Source of the DNA: DATJGF01 sp035495315
GTDB lineage: Bacteria > Verrucomicrobiota > Verrucomicrobiia > Limisphaerales > UBA8199
DNA: 64,000 bases
Assembly: GCA_035495315.1 (NCBI GenBank)
Contig: DATJGF010000162.1
Span: 27,872 to 91,871, forward strand
Direction: 5' to 3'
Positions 18,004 through 25,617 of this stretch are shown piece by piece. Numbering within the stretch: position 1 is the stretch's first letter; the number at the start of each line of letters is the position of its first letter. Under the pieces are notes generated by a model. The model was not told the origin of the DNA. It was given only the letters and a program-made list of their open reading frames with translations, and searched no databases. The position numbers and the translations under genes are program-made.

Positions 18004-18460
18004 AGCTCGGGCCCATTGATTGAACCACCCGCGGCGCGCCGGAACGCTCGCTCCGTGGCGAAGGCGCGGGCTGCCTTGAGGGCTGTATGCTTGCTGTTTT
18101 GGCCGGCTGGATCAATTCGGTTAAAATCCGCTGTTGTTCCTTCCACGCCATGATCATGCCCGAGGTAGCTTCTGCTCCTGAGCTTGCGATGCTTTCGGAA
18201 CTGTCCTTGGCCGTATGATTTACCGTAATCAGTAGCACCCAAACCGCCGCCAGCCCGACCCAAGCTTTGGGAGAGGGCCAAAGCAGCACCGCCAGGTAAG
18301 CCTTCAGCGAGGAGACTGGCCTGCGCGCAGAGACCACACGTGGCGCGTAGCCTCCCTCGGTCGCGGCATTGGCGGCCGACAAAATATCATTTCGCCATTC
18401 GGCGGGCAGCTTGCGTAACGGTTGTTGATGCAGCCACTCCTCAAAATCATCGCCTTGCAT
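17996..18460 (-). CDS. Small single-pass membrane protein, candidate anti-sigma factor
   Basis: 154 aa. The N-terminus is cytoplasmic (EEWLHQQPLRKLPAEWRNDI LSAA) and one membrane segment lies near residues 60-85 (WVGLAAVWVLLITVNH). A Pro/Ser/Arg-rich tail follows. It starts 15 bases after the ECF sigma gene and overlaps the 606-aa gene. Position and topology suggest a sigma-binding anti-sigma factor. There is no HxxxCxxC zinc motif and no cysteine, so it is not the ZAS class. Confidence 0.75.
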   Translation of the reverse strand: MQGDDFEEWLHQQPLRKLPAEWRNDILSAANAATEGGYAPRVVSARRPVSSLKAYLAVLLWPSPKAWVGLAAVWVLLITVNHTAKDSSESIASSGAEATSGMIMAWKEQQRILTELIQPAKTASIQPSRQPAPSPRSERSGAPRVVQSMGPSYV

Positions 18461-18475
18461 AAAGTCGCTTCCTGT

Positions 18476-18988
18476 TCATTTAATCTCGTCAAATAGAGGA
18501 CGCAGCCGCTGGCGCAATTTGTCTATCCCATAGCGATAACGGCTAGCAGCTGTATTCGCCGGGATCTCCATGAGTTCGGCGATTTGTTGAAAAGTTAGTC
18601 CCTCCCAAAGCTTCAAATGCACCACAGCGCGCTGTTCCGGAGCCAGATCGCCTAGAGCAGCCGAAATGGATTCTCGAAAAGCCCGCTCGTCGGGTTCGTC
18701 CACAGGAGCAAATAATGGCAGGGTCTCCCCAGCCCATCGTTCATGGGTCCGTAACCTGGTTTCACGCCGTCGGATCAGGTCAATCGCAAGATTATGAGCA
18801 AGCCGCAGCAGAAAGGCGCGCGGTTCCCGCACCTCGCCGGGCAGGTGCGGCGATTTGGCCAATTTGATGAACAGTTCCTGCAGTAAATCGCGGGTATCGG
18901 CCTCATTTCGGGTAAAATTAAGCAGAAAAGCGAACAAAGCCTGGCCGTGTTCATCGTACACCTTCTCGAGGGTTCCAGGCGCTGTCAT
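18476..18988 (-). CDS. ECF RNA polymerase sigma factor (cassette 1)
   Basis: 170 aa. Region 2 is seen in NFTRNEADTRDLLQELFIKL and REPRAFLLRLAHNLAIDLIRR. Region 4 is seen in GDLAPEQRAVVHLKLWEGLT then FQQIAELMEIPANTAASRYR. ECF sigma factors direct RNA polymerase to a small regulon, usually under control of a co-encoded anti-sigma factor. It heads a three-gene unit (18988 down to 16183). Start is ATG 18988. Confidence 0.93.
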   Translation of the reverse strand: MTAPGTLEKVYDEHGQALFAFLLNFTRNEADTRDLLQELFIKLAKSPHLPGEVREPRAFLLRLAHNLAIDLIRRRETRLRTHERWAGETLPLFAPVDEPDERAFRESISAALGDLAPEQRAVVHLKLWEGLTFQQIAELMEIPANTAASRYRYGIDKLRQRLRPLFDEIK

Positions 18989-19122
18989 CCGTTTAACCTA
19001 TGACGCGCCCGGCGGCCAAATTTGTCTAGAACAGAATGTGAATAGTCTGTGAGTAACTACTAATAAGTTATTCTCGACCTCAAACCCCGAGCCGACCATA
19101 TACGGGCCGGAAAACCAGCCTT

Positions 19123-19365
19123 ATGAGGGTTCTTTTGTACGATGTCGAGTCCAGCCGCTACTTCCAGGCCCCGGCAGGGTGGACTGCGGATCCTGCGTCA
19201 GCGCATGATTTGCAGGGCACGGTTCAGGCGGTATCCGTCGCGTTTCAAAATCGCCTGAAAGCTGCAGAAATCATCCTGGCATTCGACGAGCGCCATTTAA
19301 GAAACATGCACCTGCCGCTCAAGGTCCAGGACTTCCCTACTTGCGGACCTCCTCTCTCGATTTGA
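19123..19365 (+). CDS. Small conserved-looking hypothetical protein
   Basis: 80 aa, acidic to neutral and soluble (MRVLLYDVESSRYFQAPAGW, then EIILAFDERHLRNMHLPLKV). The pattern of an RVLLYDV opening, a central amphipathic helix and an I-L-F-D strand suggests a small alpha/beta fold. No function is recognised. It is alone on the plus strand between the two minus-strand ECF cassettes, and no strong Shine-Dalgarno sequence is visible. I regard it as probably real because its composition is protein-like and no competing frame exists. Confidence 0.55.
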   Translation: MRVLLYDVESSRYFQAPAGWTADPASAHDLQGTVQAVSVAFQNRLKAAEIILAFDERHLRNMHLPLKVQDFPTCGPPLSI

Positions 19366-19419
19366 ACTAAATTCGAACGCAATTCGTAATCCTAACGGGT
19401 CGCCTTTCGAATTTCAAAC

Positions 19420-20511
19420 TTATCGACCACTTTTCTCTTCCGGTTCCTCGGCTTCCCCGGCATTCAGCTTGTCCACCAACGGTTGCACGCGTTCCCAAAG
19501 TCTACGTGGCACTTGACTCCTCTGACTGCTGGTCTCAATTTCACCGTCAAAAAGCAAATTACCTTCTTTGTCGTGAGCCGTCAGATGTAACTTCGGTTTG
19601 GTGACGATTACAATCGTCCCTGAATCGTCGGTATTTACCAGGCTTTTGACCCCTTTGCCCGAACTGCGCACAGTCACACTGGCATTATTGTCCACGGCGA
19701 CACCTGCCCCGACGAGATCCTCGAATATTTTCCGCACTGTGCTCGTTGCGGGGTCGGAATTGGTCATGCCGCGCAACGCCTCACGAAGCGATTTGCGCGC
19801 CTCTTCCATACCCTGGCGAATATCCTCTTGTACTTTTGGATCCATCTTAAGGTTTCCCAACGCATCCCGCGCCACTTTCAGCTGGTCTCGGATCATTTCT
19901 TCCAGGTGCAGATCTTTGAGTTGCTGATGCAATTCATGGAACCCGTTTTCCAGATTGTGCTGGCCTTCTTCGAGATTGGCATAGTGACGGCTTCCGTTGC
20001 CGAGCGTCACTGAAACAGTGCGCGCCTTGGCCGCGCGGTAATATCGGATTTTCACAGCGTCGCCCGCATTTCGGCTTCGAACCAGCTTGCGCAATTGAGC
20101 CGGATGCACCAGGGACTGATCGTCAAACGCGATGAGGACATCGTTTTTTTGCAATCCGGCTTCTGCTGCGGGCCCGTTGGTCACCACATACGTCACCACC
20201 AACCCAATTCCGTTCTCGAGATCCAATTGCGAAACCAGTGCGTCGGAAGGTTCGGTGGTGGAAATACCCAACCATCCAGCCGTTTTGGATGGGGACTCTT
20301 CATCCGGAGCCGTAGGCTCAATCTTTTCGATCGAAATGGCTTCGGCTTTGGCTGCCGCTTGTGCTGCCGGTGGGGTCGAACCGGTGTCCTGCTCGGCGGC
20401 CGCTTCAACTACTGCGCGCGGCGGTATAGCGTGGGATTTGAGGAGCAAAAATGGTGTAAGGAGAAGCGCTAGAGCGCTGGCGAGCTTTATCTGCGGGTAA
20501 TATCTCTTCAT
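19420..20511 (-). CDS. Secreted or membrane-tethered PDZ-domain protein of ECF cassette 2
   Basis: 363 aa from ATG 20511, with a signal-like N-terminus (KLASALALLLTPFLLLKSHA). A PDZ domain covers roughly residues 75-170 (GWLGISTTEPSDALVSQLDL, GPAAEAGLQKNDVLIAFDDQ), as in HtrA-type proteins, but no protease domain is present. The C-terminal half has charged helices and TAHDKEGNLLFDGEIETS. A further ATG at 20538 would overlap the preceding stop by 14 bases and would favour translational coupling, but the signal peptide fits 20511 better. It is the third gene of the second sigma cassette, in the position held by the 606-aa protein in the first. Confidence 0.82.
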   Translation of the reverse strand: MKRYYPQIKLASALALLLTPFLLLKSHAIPPRAVVEAAAEQDTGSTPPAAQAAAKAEAISIEKIEPTAPDEESPSKTAGWLGISTTEPSDALVSQLDLENGIGLVVTYVVTNGPAAEAGLQKNDVLIAFDDQSLVHPAQLRKLVRSRNAGDAVKIRYYRAAKARTVSVTLGNGSRHYANLEEGQHNLENGFHELHQQLKDLHLEEMIRDQLKVARDALGNLKMDPKVQEDIRQGMEEARKSLREALRGMTNSDPATSTVRKIFEDLVGAGVAVDNNASVTVRSSGKGVKSLVNTDDSGTIVIVTKPKLHLTAHDKEGNLLFDGEIETSSQRSQVPRRLWERVQPLVDKLNAGEAEEPEEKSGR

Positions 20512-20524
20512 AGGACCGGAGTGT

Positions 20525-21022
20525 TTAGTAAATGTCATATCTCACGGGAGTCACCTCGAGCCTGGGACTCTGTCGTTCAATCGTTACGCCGCGCGCCGAG
20601 TCGTGCAGCACTACCTCGTCGCGCCATTCACGACAACGCAGACGCACTGGGACGCCGTCCGGGAGTCGGGCCACGGCATCGAACGAGGCGACCAATTGCT
20701 CATCGATCTCCACCAAATCTGCTTTCAGCACGGGTTTGGGTGAACTAACCGTGCTCCCGTTTTCCAGTCGAGTCTGGGGCTGCGGCTCGGGCTTATGAGC
20801 CAATAAGCTGAGCAAGACGGCGGCGGCCACTGCTGCGGGCGCAAGCCAACGCAGTCGCTGCCACCAGCAGAAGGATTGATATCGACTTTGGGACTCAGGC
20901 CGGGGTGTGAATGCACTCTCCCGAGCCGCTTCGGTTACCCGGCGCACAAACTCTTCCGGAGCCTTGGCCGGCTCAAGCTTCCTTAATTCCTTCTCCAAAA
21001 GTTCCGGATCGAACTGGCTCAT
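20525..21022 (-). CDS. Small single-pass membrane protein, candidate anti-sigma factor (cassette 2)
   Basis: 165 aa. The N-terminus reads LLEKELRKLEPAKAPEEFVR, followed by a membrane segment near residues 58-75 (LRWLAPAAVAAAVLLSLLAH). The extracytoplasmic tail contains PVRLRCREWRDEVVLHDSA. It overlaps the sigma gene by four bases (ATGA). The topology matches the 154-aa protein of cassette 1, so I infer an anti-sigma role, although no recognised anti-sigma motif is visible. Confidence 0.75.
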   Translation of the reverse strand: MSQFDPELLEKELRKLEPAKAPEEFVRRVTEAARESAFTPRPESQSRYQSFCWWQRLRWLAPAAVAAAVLLSLLAHKPEPQPQTRLENGSTVSSPKPVLKADLVEIDEQLVASFDAVARLPDGVPVRLRCREWRDEVVLHDSARGVTIERQSPRLEVTPVRYDIY

Positions 21023-21522
21023 AGCACCACTTCCCGCGTCAATTTCCGCAACTCTTCCAGGCCATAGCGATATCGCGAGGCCGCTGTGTTGGGGGGGATG
21101 CCCAACGCATCGGCGATTTCGGCAAAAGTTAGTCCCGCCCAGATTTTGAGCGTCACCACTTCTCGATAAATTGATGGCAAGCGGCTCATCGCACTCTGCA
21201 CCAGGTTTGCTCTTTCACGCTCCTCGACGGTGCTATCGAACCAGGCTTGTGGGGTATCGTCGTGAGCCGCCAATTCACGTCCCAGACGTCGATCCTCGGC
21301 GCGCGCCCAATCGATTGCCCGCCGGTGAATCGTTGCATAGACCGCTGCCAATGGCGGAGGCAGGCCTTTGCCGCCGCGTTGAGCGGCCTCGAGGATAGCT
21401 TCCTGGACCAAATCCTGCGCGTCGGCTTCGGAGCGCGCCTTTTGCCGCGCAAAGAGCAGAAACCGGGACGCATGGTCATCCAACCACCGCCGCCATTCAG
21501 CTTGGGCACTCGATTCATCCAT
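21019..21522 (-). CDS. ECF RNA polymerase sigma factor (cassette 2)
   Basis: 167 aa. Region 2 includes FARQKARSEADAQDLVQEAI and a YATIHRRAIDWARAEDRR segment. Region 4 includes SRLPSIYREVVTLKIWAGLT then FAEIADALGIPPNTAASRYR. The region 4 wording is strikingly like that of the 18476-18988 sigma factor (same FxxIAxxMxIPxNTAASRYRYG ending), so the two are paralogues. It heads a three-gene unit. Confidence 0.93.
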   Translation of the reverse strand: MDESSAQAEWRRWLDDHASRFLLFARQKARSEADAQDLVQEAILEAAQRGGKGLPPPLAAVYATIHRRAIDWARAEDRRLGRELAAHDDTPQAWFDSTVEERERANLVQSAMSRLPSIYREVVTLKIWAGLTFAEIADALGIPPNTAASRYRYGLEELRKLTREVVL

Positions 21523-21588
21523 TCAACCGCTCTCCGCGATTCTATATCTTAAAGCGACGCCCAAGCTCAGAGTTGTCTAAAAATGTCC

Positions 21589-21987
21589 TTAGTCCGTCGG
21601 CAACCCAAAAAACAGGCAAAGCCACGGCTTTAAATCAGGAAATTCCACCGCTTTGCCGGTCGAAATCAGGAACAACTTCATGTTCTCAGTAAACCCGGCG
21701 CCGTCGAAAACCACCAGCCCCGGGATCGGCCAGGCGGCTATATCGTTGATGATTGACGGAATTTTCTCCTCTGCGGTCCCGGTAACCGACTGAAATTTGC
21801 ATTCGATTCCCAGCGTTTTTCTCGTTTGGGGGTGAATTACGACCACATCGATGTGGCGAACTGCTCCCCAGATACGGCGCGCTACCCGAACCTGTTGTTT
21901 GGACTCCAAACCCAAGCCAGTCGCTAGCTCTGCTACCGCCTTCACCAAATCGTCCCCATTTGCAACCGCGACGCCTTTTCCGGGCAT
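21589..21987 (-). CDS. Small PD-(D/E)XK nuclease-like protein, candidate restriction partner of the adjacent Dam
   Basis: 132 aa. The candidate active site is D47 in RHIDVVVIHP, with E62 and K64 in LGIECKFQ, giving D-x14-E-x-K-x-Q, the standard spacing of PD-(D/E)XK nucleases. It follows the Dam-type methylase by 18 bases in the same direction, as in a type II restriction-modification pair. At 132 residues it is small for a restriction enzyme, so it could be a solitary nuclease-fold protein. Function is inferred from motif and neighbour only. Confidence 0.65.
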   Translation of the reverse strand: MPGKGVAVANGDDLVKAVAELATGLGLESKQQVRVARRIWGAVRHIDVVVIHPQTRKTLGIECKFQSVTGTAEEKIPSIINDIAAWPIPGLVVFDGAGFTENMKLFLISTGKAVEFPDLKPWLCLFFGLPTD

Positions 21988-22005
21988 AACATCCTCTCTT
22001 AATTG

Positions 22006-22947
22006 CTATCGCTCGCTCAACACGATGACCTCGGAAACCAATCCGCGCTTCGCCCCGTCGCTGTTGACCGCCCGCCGCGCATTGACCGTCTTAAGACTAA
22101 AACCTGTATAGAGCTTGCGAATGAATGGTGTGTCGGAATTCGAGAGCATCAGCCTCACGCCGCGACGCGCTGCATCCGCAAATAAAGCTGCTAACTCTTC
22201 TTGTTCTGGTTTGCCAAAGTCTTCTTTCGTATAGGAAGTGAAGTTCGCCGTCGGGGAAACCGGAAAGTAAGGCGGATCAACATAAACGAACTGGCCAGCG
22301 GAAGCCGCGCCCAAGGTTTGCCGGAAGTCCTGCACCGTGAGCTTTGCCCCCTGCAACTCGCGACTCGCCGCCAGCAGGTTCGATCTGTCATACAACGAGA
22401 CCTTCTCCGGTTTGTACGACCCGACGGGGACATTGAATTCGCCCCGACCGTTGACCCGCCACAAGCCATTGTAACACGTCTTGTTGAGGAAAATCATCCG
22501 CGCGGCCCGCTCGAGCGATTCGCTGAGTTGATGTTGGCTGCGAACCAGGTAAAAATACCGCTCGCCTTCTGCCTTAAACCGTTTCAAGTGCTCATCGAGC
22601 CGCTGCATCAAATCCACCACGCGGTCGCGCACGATTTCATAGCAGTTAATCAGTTCGCCATTGTTGTCGTGCAAACAGGCGCGCATTGCTGGAAAGCGCG
22701 CTTTCAAATGGAAGAAAACCGCACCGCCACCCAGAAAGGGCTCGCAATAGGAAGTAATTGAGTCCGGGAAATAGGCGTCGAACTGGCTTAACAGTTGCGA
22801 TTTACCTCCCGCCCATTTCAAAAACGGCTGAGCTTCAGTCAACCCGTTGACTGATATTTGGCGAGCATTACCGAGCCGCGACGCTCGAGCCGCCTTCGGC
22901 GAAGAGAGTCGTGGCGGGGATGGACGCCCGTGCGCTGATTCTGACAT
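22006..22947 (-). CDS. DNA adenine methylase, Dam/D12 class
   Basis: 313 aa from ATG 22947 (the frame extends to TTG 22983). Motif I is QPFLKWAGGKSQLL, motif IV is VYVDPPYFPVSPTANFTSYT, and the target-recognition region lies between them (FLNKTCYNGLWRVNGRGEFN). D12-class enzymes methylate N6 of adenine, usually in GATC, but the specificity is not readable here. With the nuclease-like gene at 21589-21987 it forms a possible restriction-modification unit. The unit is flanked upstream by the repeat-rich stretch 22984-23225, a common setting for acquired modules. Confidence 0.9.
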   Translation of the reverse strand: MSESAHGRPSPPRLSSPKAARASRLGNARQISVNGLTEAQPFLKWAGGKSQLLSQFDAYFPDSITSYCEPFLGGGAVFFHLKARFPAMRACLHDNNGELINCYEIVRDRVVDLMQRLDEHLKRFKAEGERYFYLVRSQHQLSESLERAARMIFLNKTCYNGLWRVNGRGEFNVPVGSYKPEKVSLYDRSNLLAASRELQGAKLTVQDFRQTLGAASAGQFVYVDPPYFPVSPTANFTSYTKEDFGKPEQEELAALFADAARRGVRLMLSNSDTPFIRKLYTGFSLKTVNARRAVNSDGAKRGLVSEVIVLSER

Positions 22948-22994
22948 TGTTGGATCGATCCCTGAGCCGACGCCAAAGATCAAGATGATTGTAT

Positions 22995-23217
22995 TGTAGG
23001 AGACGACGTGAGGAAGCTGAAAGATTGAACCTTGAACATCGAACTTTGAACTCCGAACACGATACCGGCAACCGTCGCCCGCGAGAGTTAGCTTGCGGTT
23101 TTGGGCATTCTGCGTTCAATGTTCAGAGTTCAGCGTTCGATGTTCGATGTTAAGCGCCGTTCATCTCCGTTCTCCGCTGCGAGTTTTGCTCAAAGTCTCC
23201 TTACGTCGTCTCCTACA
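22995..23217. repeat. Repeat family B, copy 2, opened by heptad inverted element 2
   Basis: The left arm starts at 22995 (TGTAGGAGACGACGTGAGGA) and the right arm is 23193-23217 (...CTTACGTCGTCTCCTACA). Inside, 23026-23060 is an array of GAACNNN heptads and 23114-23155 an array of GTTCNNN heptads. The two arrays are reverse complements of each other around a ~50-base spacer. The layout implies that a heptad element inserted or expanded inside a family B repeat. No gene is seen in 22984-23225. Confidence 0.85.
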
Positions 23218-23225
23218 TTGCCTCC

Positions 23226-24476
23226 TCAACGCAGTGCTTTGAGATGCGTCAACGGCTCGCGATCCGGCAATTGGTCCCAGGCCAGCGCCTCGTCTGCGGC
23301 GGGCACATAGCGCTCGGGTAATCCCAATTCCTTAAGAATAATATTTCTGGCCAAAGGAATGCCGGTCGTTTTGTAAAACGCCAGATGCCGATTGAAACCC
23401 TGTCGCCCGAACCCGCAATCCGTCGACAGGATCAGTTTGTCCGCAGGGATGTATTCAAGACTTCGTCGGATACGGTCCGCAATCACGTTCGGAAAATCCG
23501 CTTGCAGCGTGCGATGGCTAATCACACCGACCGCAATCTTCTTCTTGAGGCTATTCTTAAATGACTTGAACAGCGGCAGCTCCTTAAGGTTGTTTTCAGT
23601 AGCTTCGATCGTCCACACATCGCCTTTGAGGCGTTCGAGGTAGATCTCGATTGAATTGGCGTACGATTCGTCGCTGAATACCTTCTGCATATTCGGATTT
23701 CCCCAGCAGGTGTGAATCCAGACCTCGACATTCTCCAGGCCTTCGACTTCGCGGTTGAAAGCGTCCACCAGGAAATTAATGAACTCCTTCTGATCGGGAT
23801 TGTAGCGCGCCATAAAATGCAACGTCGGTTCCTCGACCTGGATCACCTTGCAGCCCGACGCCGCGAGTTGGCGCAGCTCGCGGTTCATCGCCTCCGCCAT
23901 ATCCCAAATCAACTGCTTCTTGTCTTCCAGCGGATATTGCGGGGTATGGCTATCCAGAAAAAACGCCAGTACCTGGGCTGAACAAGTTCCGAATTTTACC
24001 GGCTTGCCAGCAGCCGCCGCCGCCTGCTGCGCAATCCGCCAGATTTTGGCATATTCCAACGGATTTTTCGCATCGTGTTCAACCTTGCCGACCACCCGCG
24101 GCCATCGCCACGTCTTGTAAATGGAATCGAGCATCGTCCCCACCGGATACGAAAGCAACGGCGAGCGTGTCTTCTCGGTTTGCAGTTCTTCGTGTTCGAA
24201 TCCTTTCCAGCGTTGCAGCATGTAATGATGCCAGGAGCGACCCGCGACATCCTCATCCAAATGATAATCGCCAGTCGTCACGATATCGAGCCCGGCACGC
24301 GCCTGGTCCGATACGACCACTGTATGAGCATCCGTGAATTGCTCGCGATACCACGGATCCATCATTGCCGTATCGAGAGGCCGTCCCCACATATTGGCGG
24401 TGTACCATCGTGGGCGCGGCCACGAGCCGGTGACCGTGGCCGGCAGCATCAAATCCTTAGTCGCAGTGAATGCCAT
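23226..24476 (-). CDS. Cobalamin-independent methionine synthase (MetE)-like C-terminal-domain protein
   Basis: 416 aa, only the catalytic C-terminal half of MetE. It has the TVTGSWPRPRWY opening of the family, QVEEPTLHF, and the zinc ligands His/Cys in WIHTCWGNPNM and Cys in STDCGFGRQGF. MetE-family proteins transfer a methyl group to a thiol; these short core-MetE forms can use other methyl donors than methyl-tetrahydrofolate. The true donor cannot be inferred. It sits alone on the minus strand between the repeat region and the HD-domain gene. Confidence 0.85.
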   Translation of the reverse strand: MAFTATKDLMLPATVTGSWPRPRWYTANMWGRPLDTAMMDPWYREQFTDAHTVVVSDQARAGLDIVTTGDYHLDEDVAGRSWHHYMLQRWKGFEHEELQTEKTRSPLLSYPVGTMLDSIYKTWRWPRVVGKVEHDAKNPLEYAKIWRIAQQAAAAAGKPVKFGTCSAQVLAFFLDSHTPQYPLEDKKQLIWDMAEAMNRELRQLAASGCKVIQVEEPTLHFMARYNPDQKEFINFLVDAFNREVEGLENVEVWIHTCWGNPNMQKVFSDESYANSIEIYLERLKGDVWTIEATENNLKELPLFKSFKNSLKKKIAVGVISHRTLQADFPNVIADRIRRSLEYIPADKLILSTDCGFGRQGFNRHLAFYKTTGIPLARNIILKELGLPERYVPAADEALAWDQLPDREPLTHLKALR

Positions 24477-24622
24477 ACGTCCTCCTGTTGGTTAAACCGA
24501 GTTGCCTGAGCGCGATTCTTGTGGCGAATAGGATAACCACGCTCGCGCTTTGGTTGGATCATGTCGTACTCTTGTCCGAACCAGCCCTCTGCGACAAGCT
24601 GTTTTTCGGAAGGACGTCGTAC

Positions 24623-24725
24623 CTGCTCTCATTAACCCCCAGCTTCAGCTGGGGGTGGCGCACGCGGAAATCGATCGGAACTGCTTCATGAAGCGGTTTA
24701 TGGGGACTGACTGCCTGAGTCCCCC
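24623..24725. repeat. Dispersed repeat, family C, copy 1
   Basis: The word CTGCTCTCATTAACCCCCAG is followed by a small hairpin, CCCCCAGCTTCAGCTGGGGG, then TGGCGC and CGATCGGAACTGCTTCATGA. The second copy is at 57498-57640. The stop codon of the HD-domain gene (24698) lies inside this repeat, so its last few residues may be repeat-derived. Confidence 0.75.
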
Positions 24726-25303
24726 GCACCAGCTGAAGCCGACTGCGCTTCCAGCCCCAATTCCTTCCCCACGGTCTGCATTGCCGTAATCACGTTTTGG
24801 ATGTGTTCGTCCAAAGCCAACCCAAGCAGTTGCGCACCGGCCTCGATATCCTCGCGCTTCACTGCCGCGGCGAACGATTTTTGCTTCATCTTTTTGCGCA
24901 CACTGCTGGCGCTCATGCCCGCCAATTTTTCCGGCCGGACATACGCCACCGCCGTCACAAAACCACAAAGTTCGTCGACCGCGAACAAAGTCTTTCGTAT
25001 CGGACGATCGCGCGGATACTCGGCCTGGTTCCAATCGGCGTGGGAAAGGATCGCGCCCACTATCTGCTCATCAACTCCGCGCTCGCGCAAGATACGCGCT
25101 CCTTCACGCGTGTGGTCCGGCGGATTAGGCCAGCGTTCGTAATCGAAATCGTGCAAGAGACCCGTCGCACCCCAAAGCTCAGGATCCTCGCCAAAATGCG
25201 TCGCGTAATGCCGCATCGCCGCTTCCACCGCAAACGCGTGTTTGAGCAGCGACTCAGACTGCGTGTATTCCTTTAATAGAGTTAATGCCAGTTCACGATT
25301 CAT
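24698..25303 (-). CDS. HD-domain hydrolase-like protein
   Basis: 201 aa. HD metal-binding residues are seen in LKHAFAVEAAMRHYA, TGLLHDFDYERWP (HD pair) and HTREGARILRERGV, then AILSHADWN and DELCGF. HD-fold proteins hydrolyse phosphate or phosphoester bonds, but the substrate is not evident. This short single-domain form resembles the YedJ/YfbR-like uncharacterised group. Start is ATG 25303. The C-terminal tail (SASAGAGDSGS) is low complexity and its end lies in repeat family C. Confidence 0.82.
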   Translation of the reverse strand: MNRELALTLLKEYTQSESLLKHAFAVEAAMRHYATHFGEDPELWGATGLLHDFDYERWPNPPDHTREGARILRERGVDEQIVGAILSHADWNQAEYPRDRPIRKTLFAVDELCGFVTAVAYVRPEKLAGMSASSVRKKMKQKSFAAAVKREDIEAGAQLLGLALDEHIQNVITAMQTVGKELGLEAQSASAGAGDSGSQSP

Positions 25304-25345
25304 GCGATGGGTCGACGTTGTTTAACTTGCGTTGATACCATGAAC

Positions 25346-25431
25346 TGTAGGAGACGACGTAAGGAGACTCTGATCGGTCCGATCTTCTGCCAACTGCGCT
25401 TGATCAGAGTCTCCTTACGTCGTCTCCTACA
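25346..25431. repeat. Repeat family B, copy 3
   Basis: TGTAGGAGACGACGTAAGGA at 25346 pairs perfectly over 25 bases with 25407-25431. The loop is about 36 bases (TGATCGGTCC...CTTGATCA). It is nearly identical to copy 1 in its arms but different in its loop, which is what a hairpin mobile or REP-like element would show. Confidence 0.9.
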
Positions 25432-25583
25432 AGATTCATGCGAAGAAATAAGGCGCAAGGTATTGCTGGAGTCGAAACGACAAACATCAAACAGGAAAAT
25501 TGCGGAGAAAAATATATTTCTGTCCGGGAATTTTTCTGTCCTGAGCTCTAGCGCCGCGGTTCGTAGCATTTTAATTCCAATTT

Positions 25584-25617
25584 GTTTTCGGGCTTCGGAT
25601 TTCGGATTTCGGCTCGC
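25584..25617. repeat. Heptad array, TTCGGAT type
   Basis: A 7-base period is seen in GGCTTCGGATTTCGGATTTC GG. No complementary arm is obvious. It runs up to the 3' end of the FG-GAP gene. The rest of 25304-25616 (313 bases without a gene) holds repeat family B copy 3 at 25346-25431 and a stretch, 25432-25583, in which I see nothing. Confidence 0.5.
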
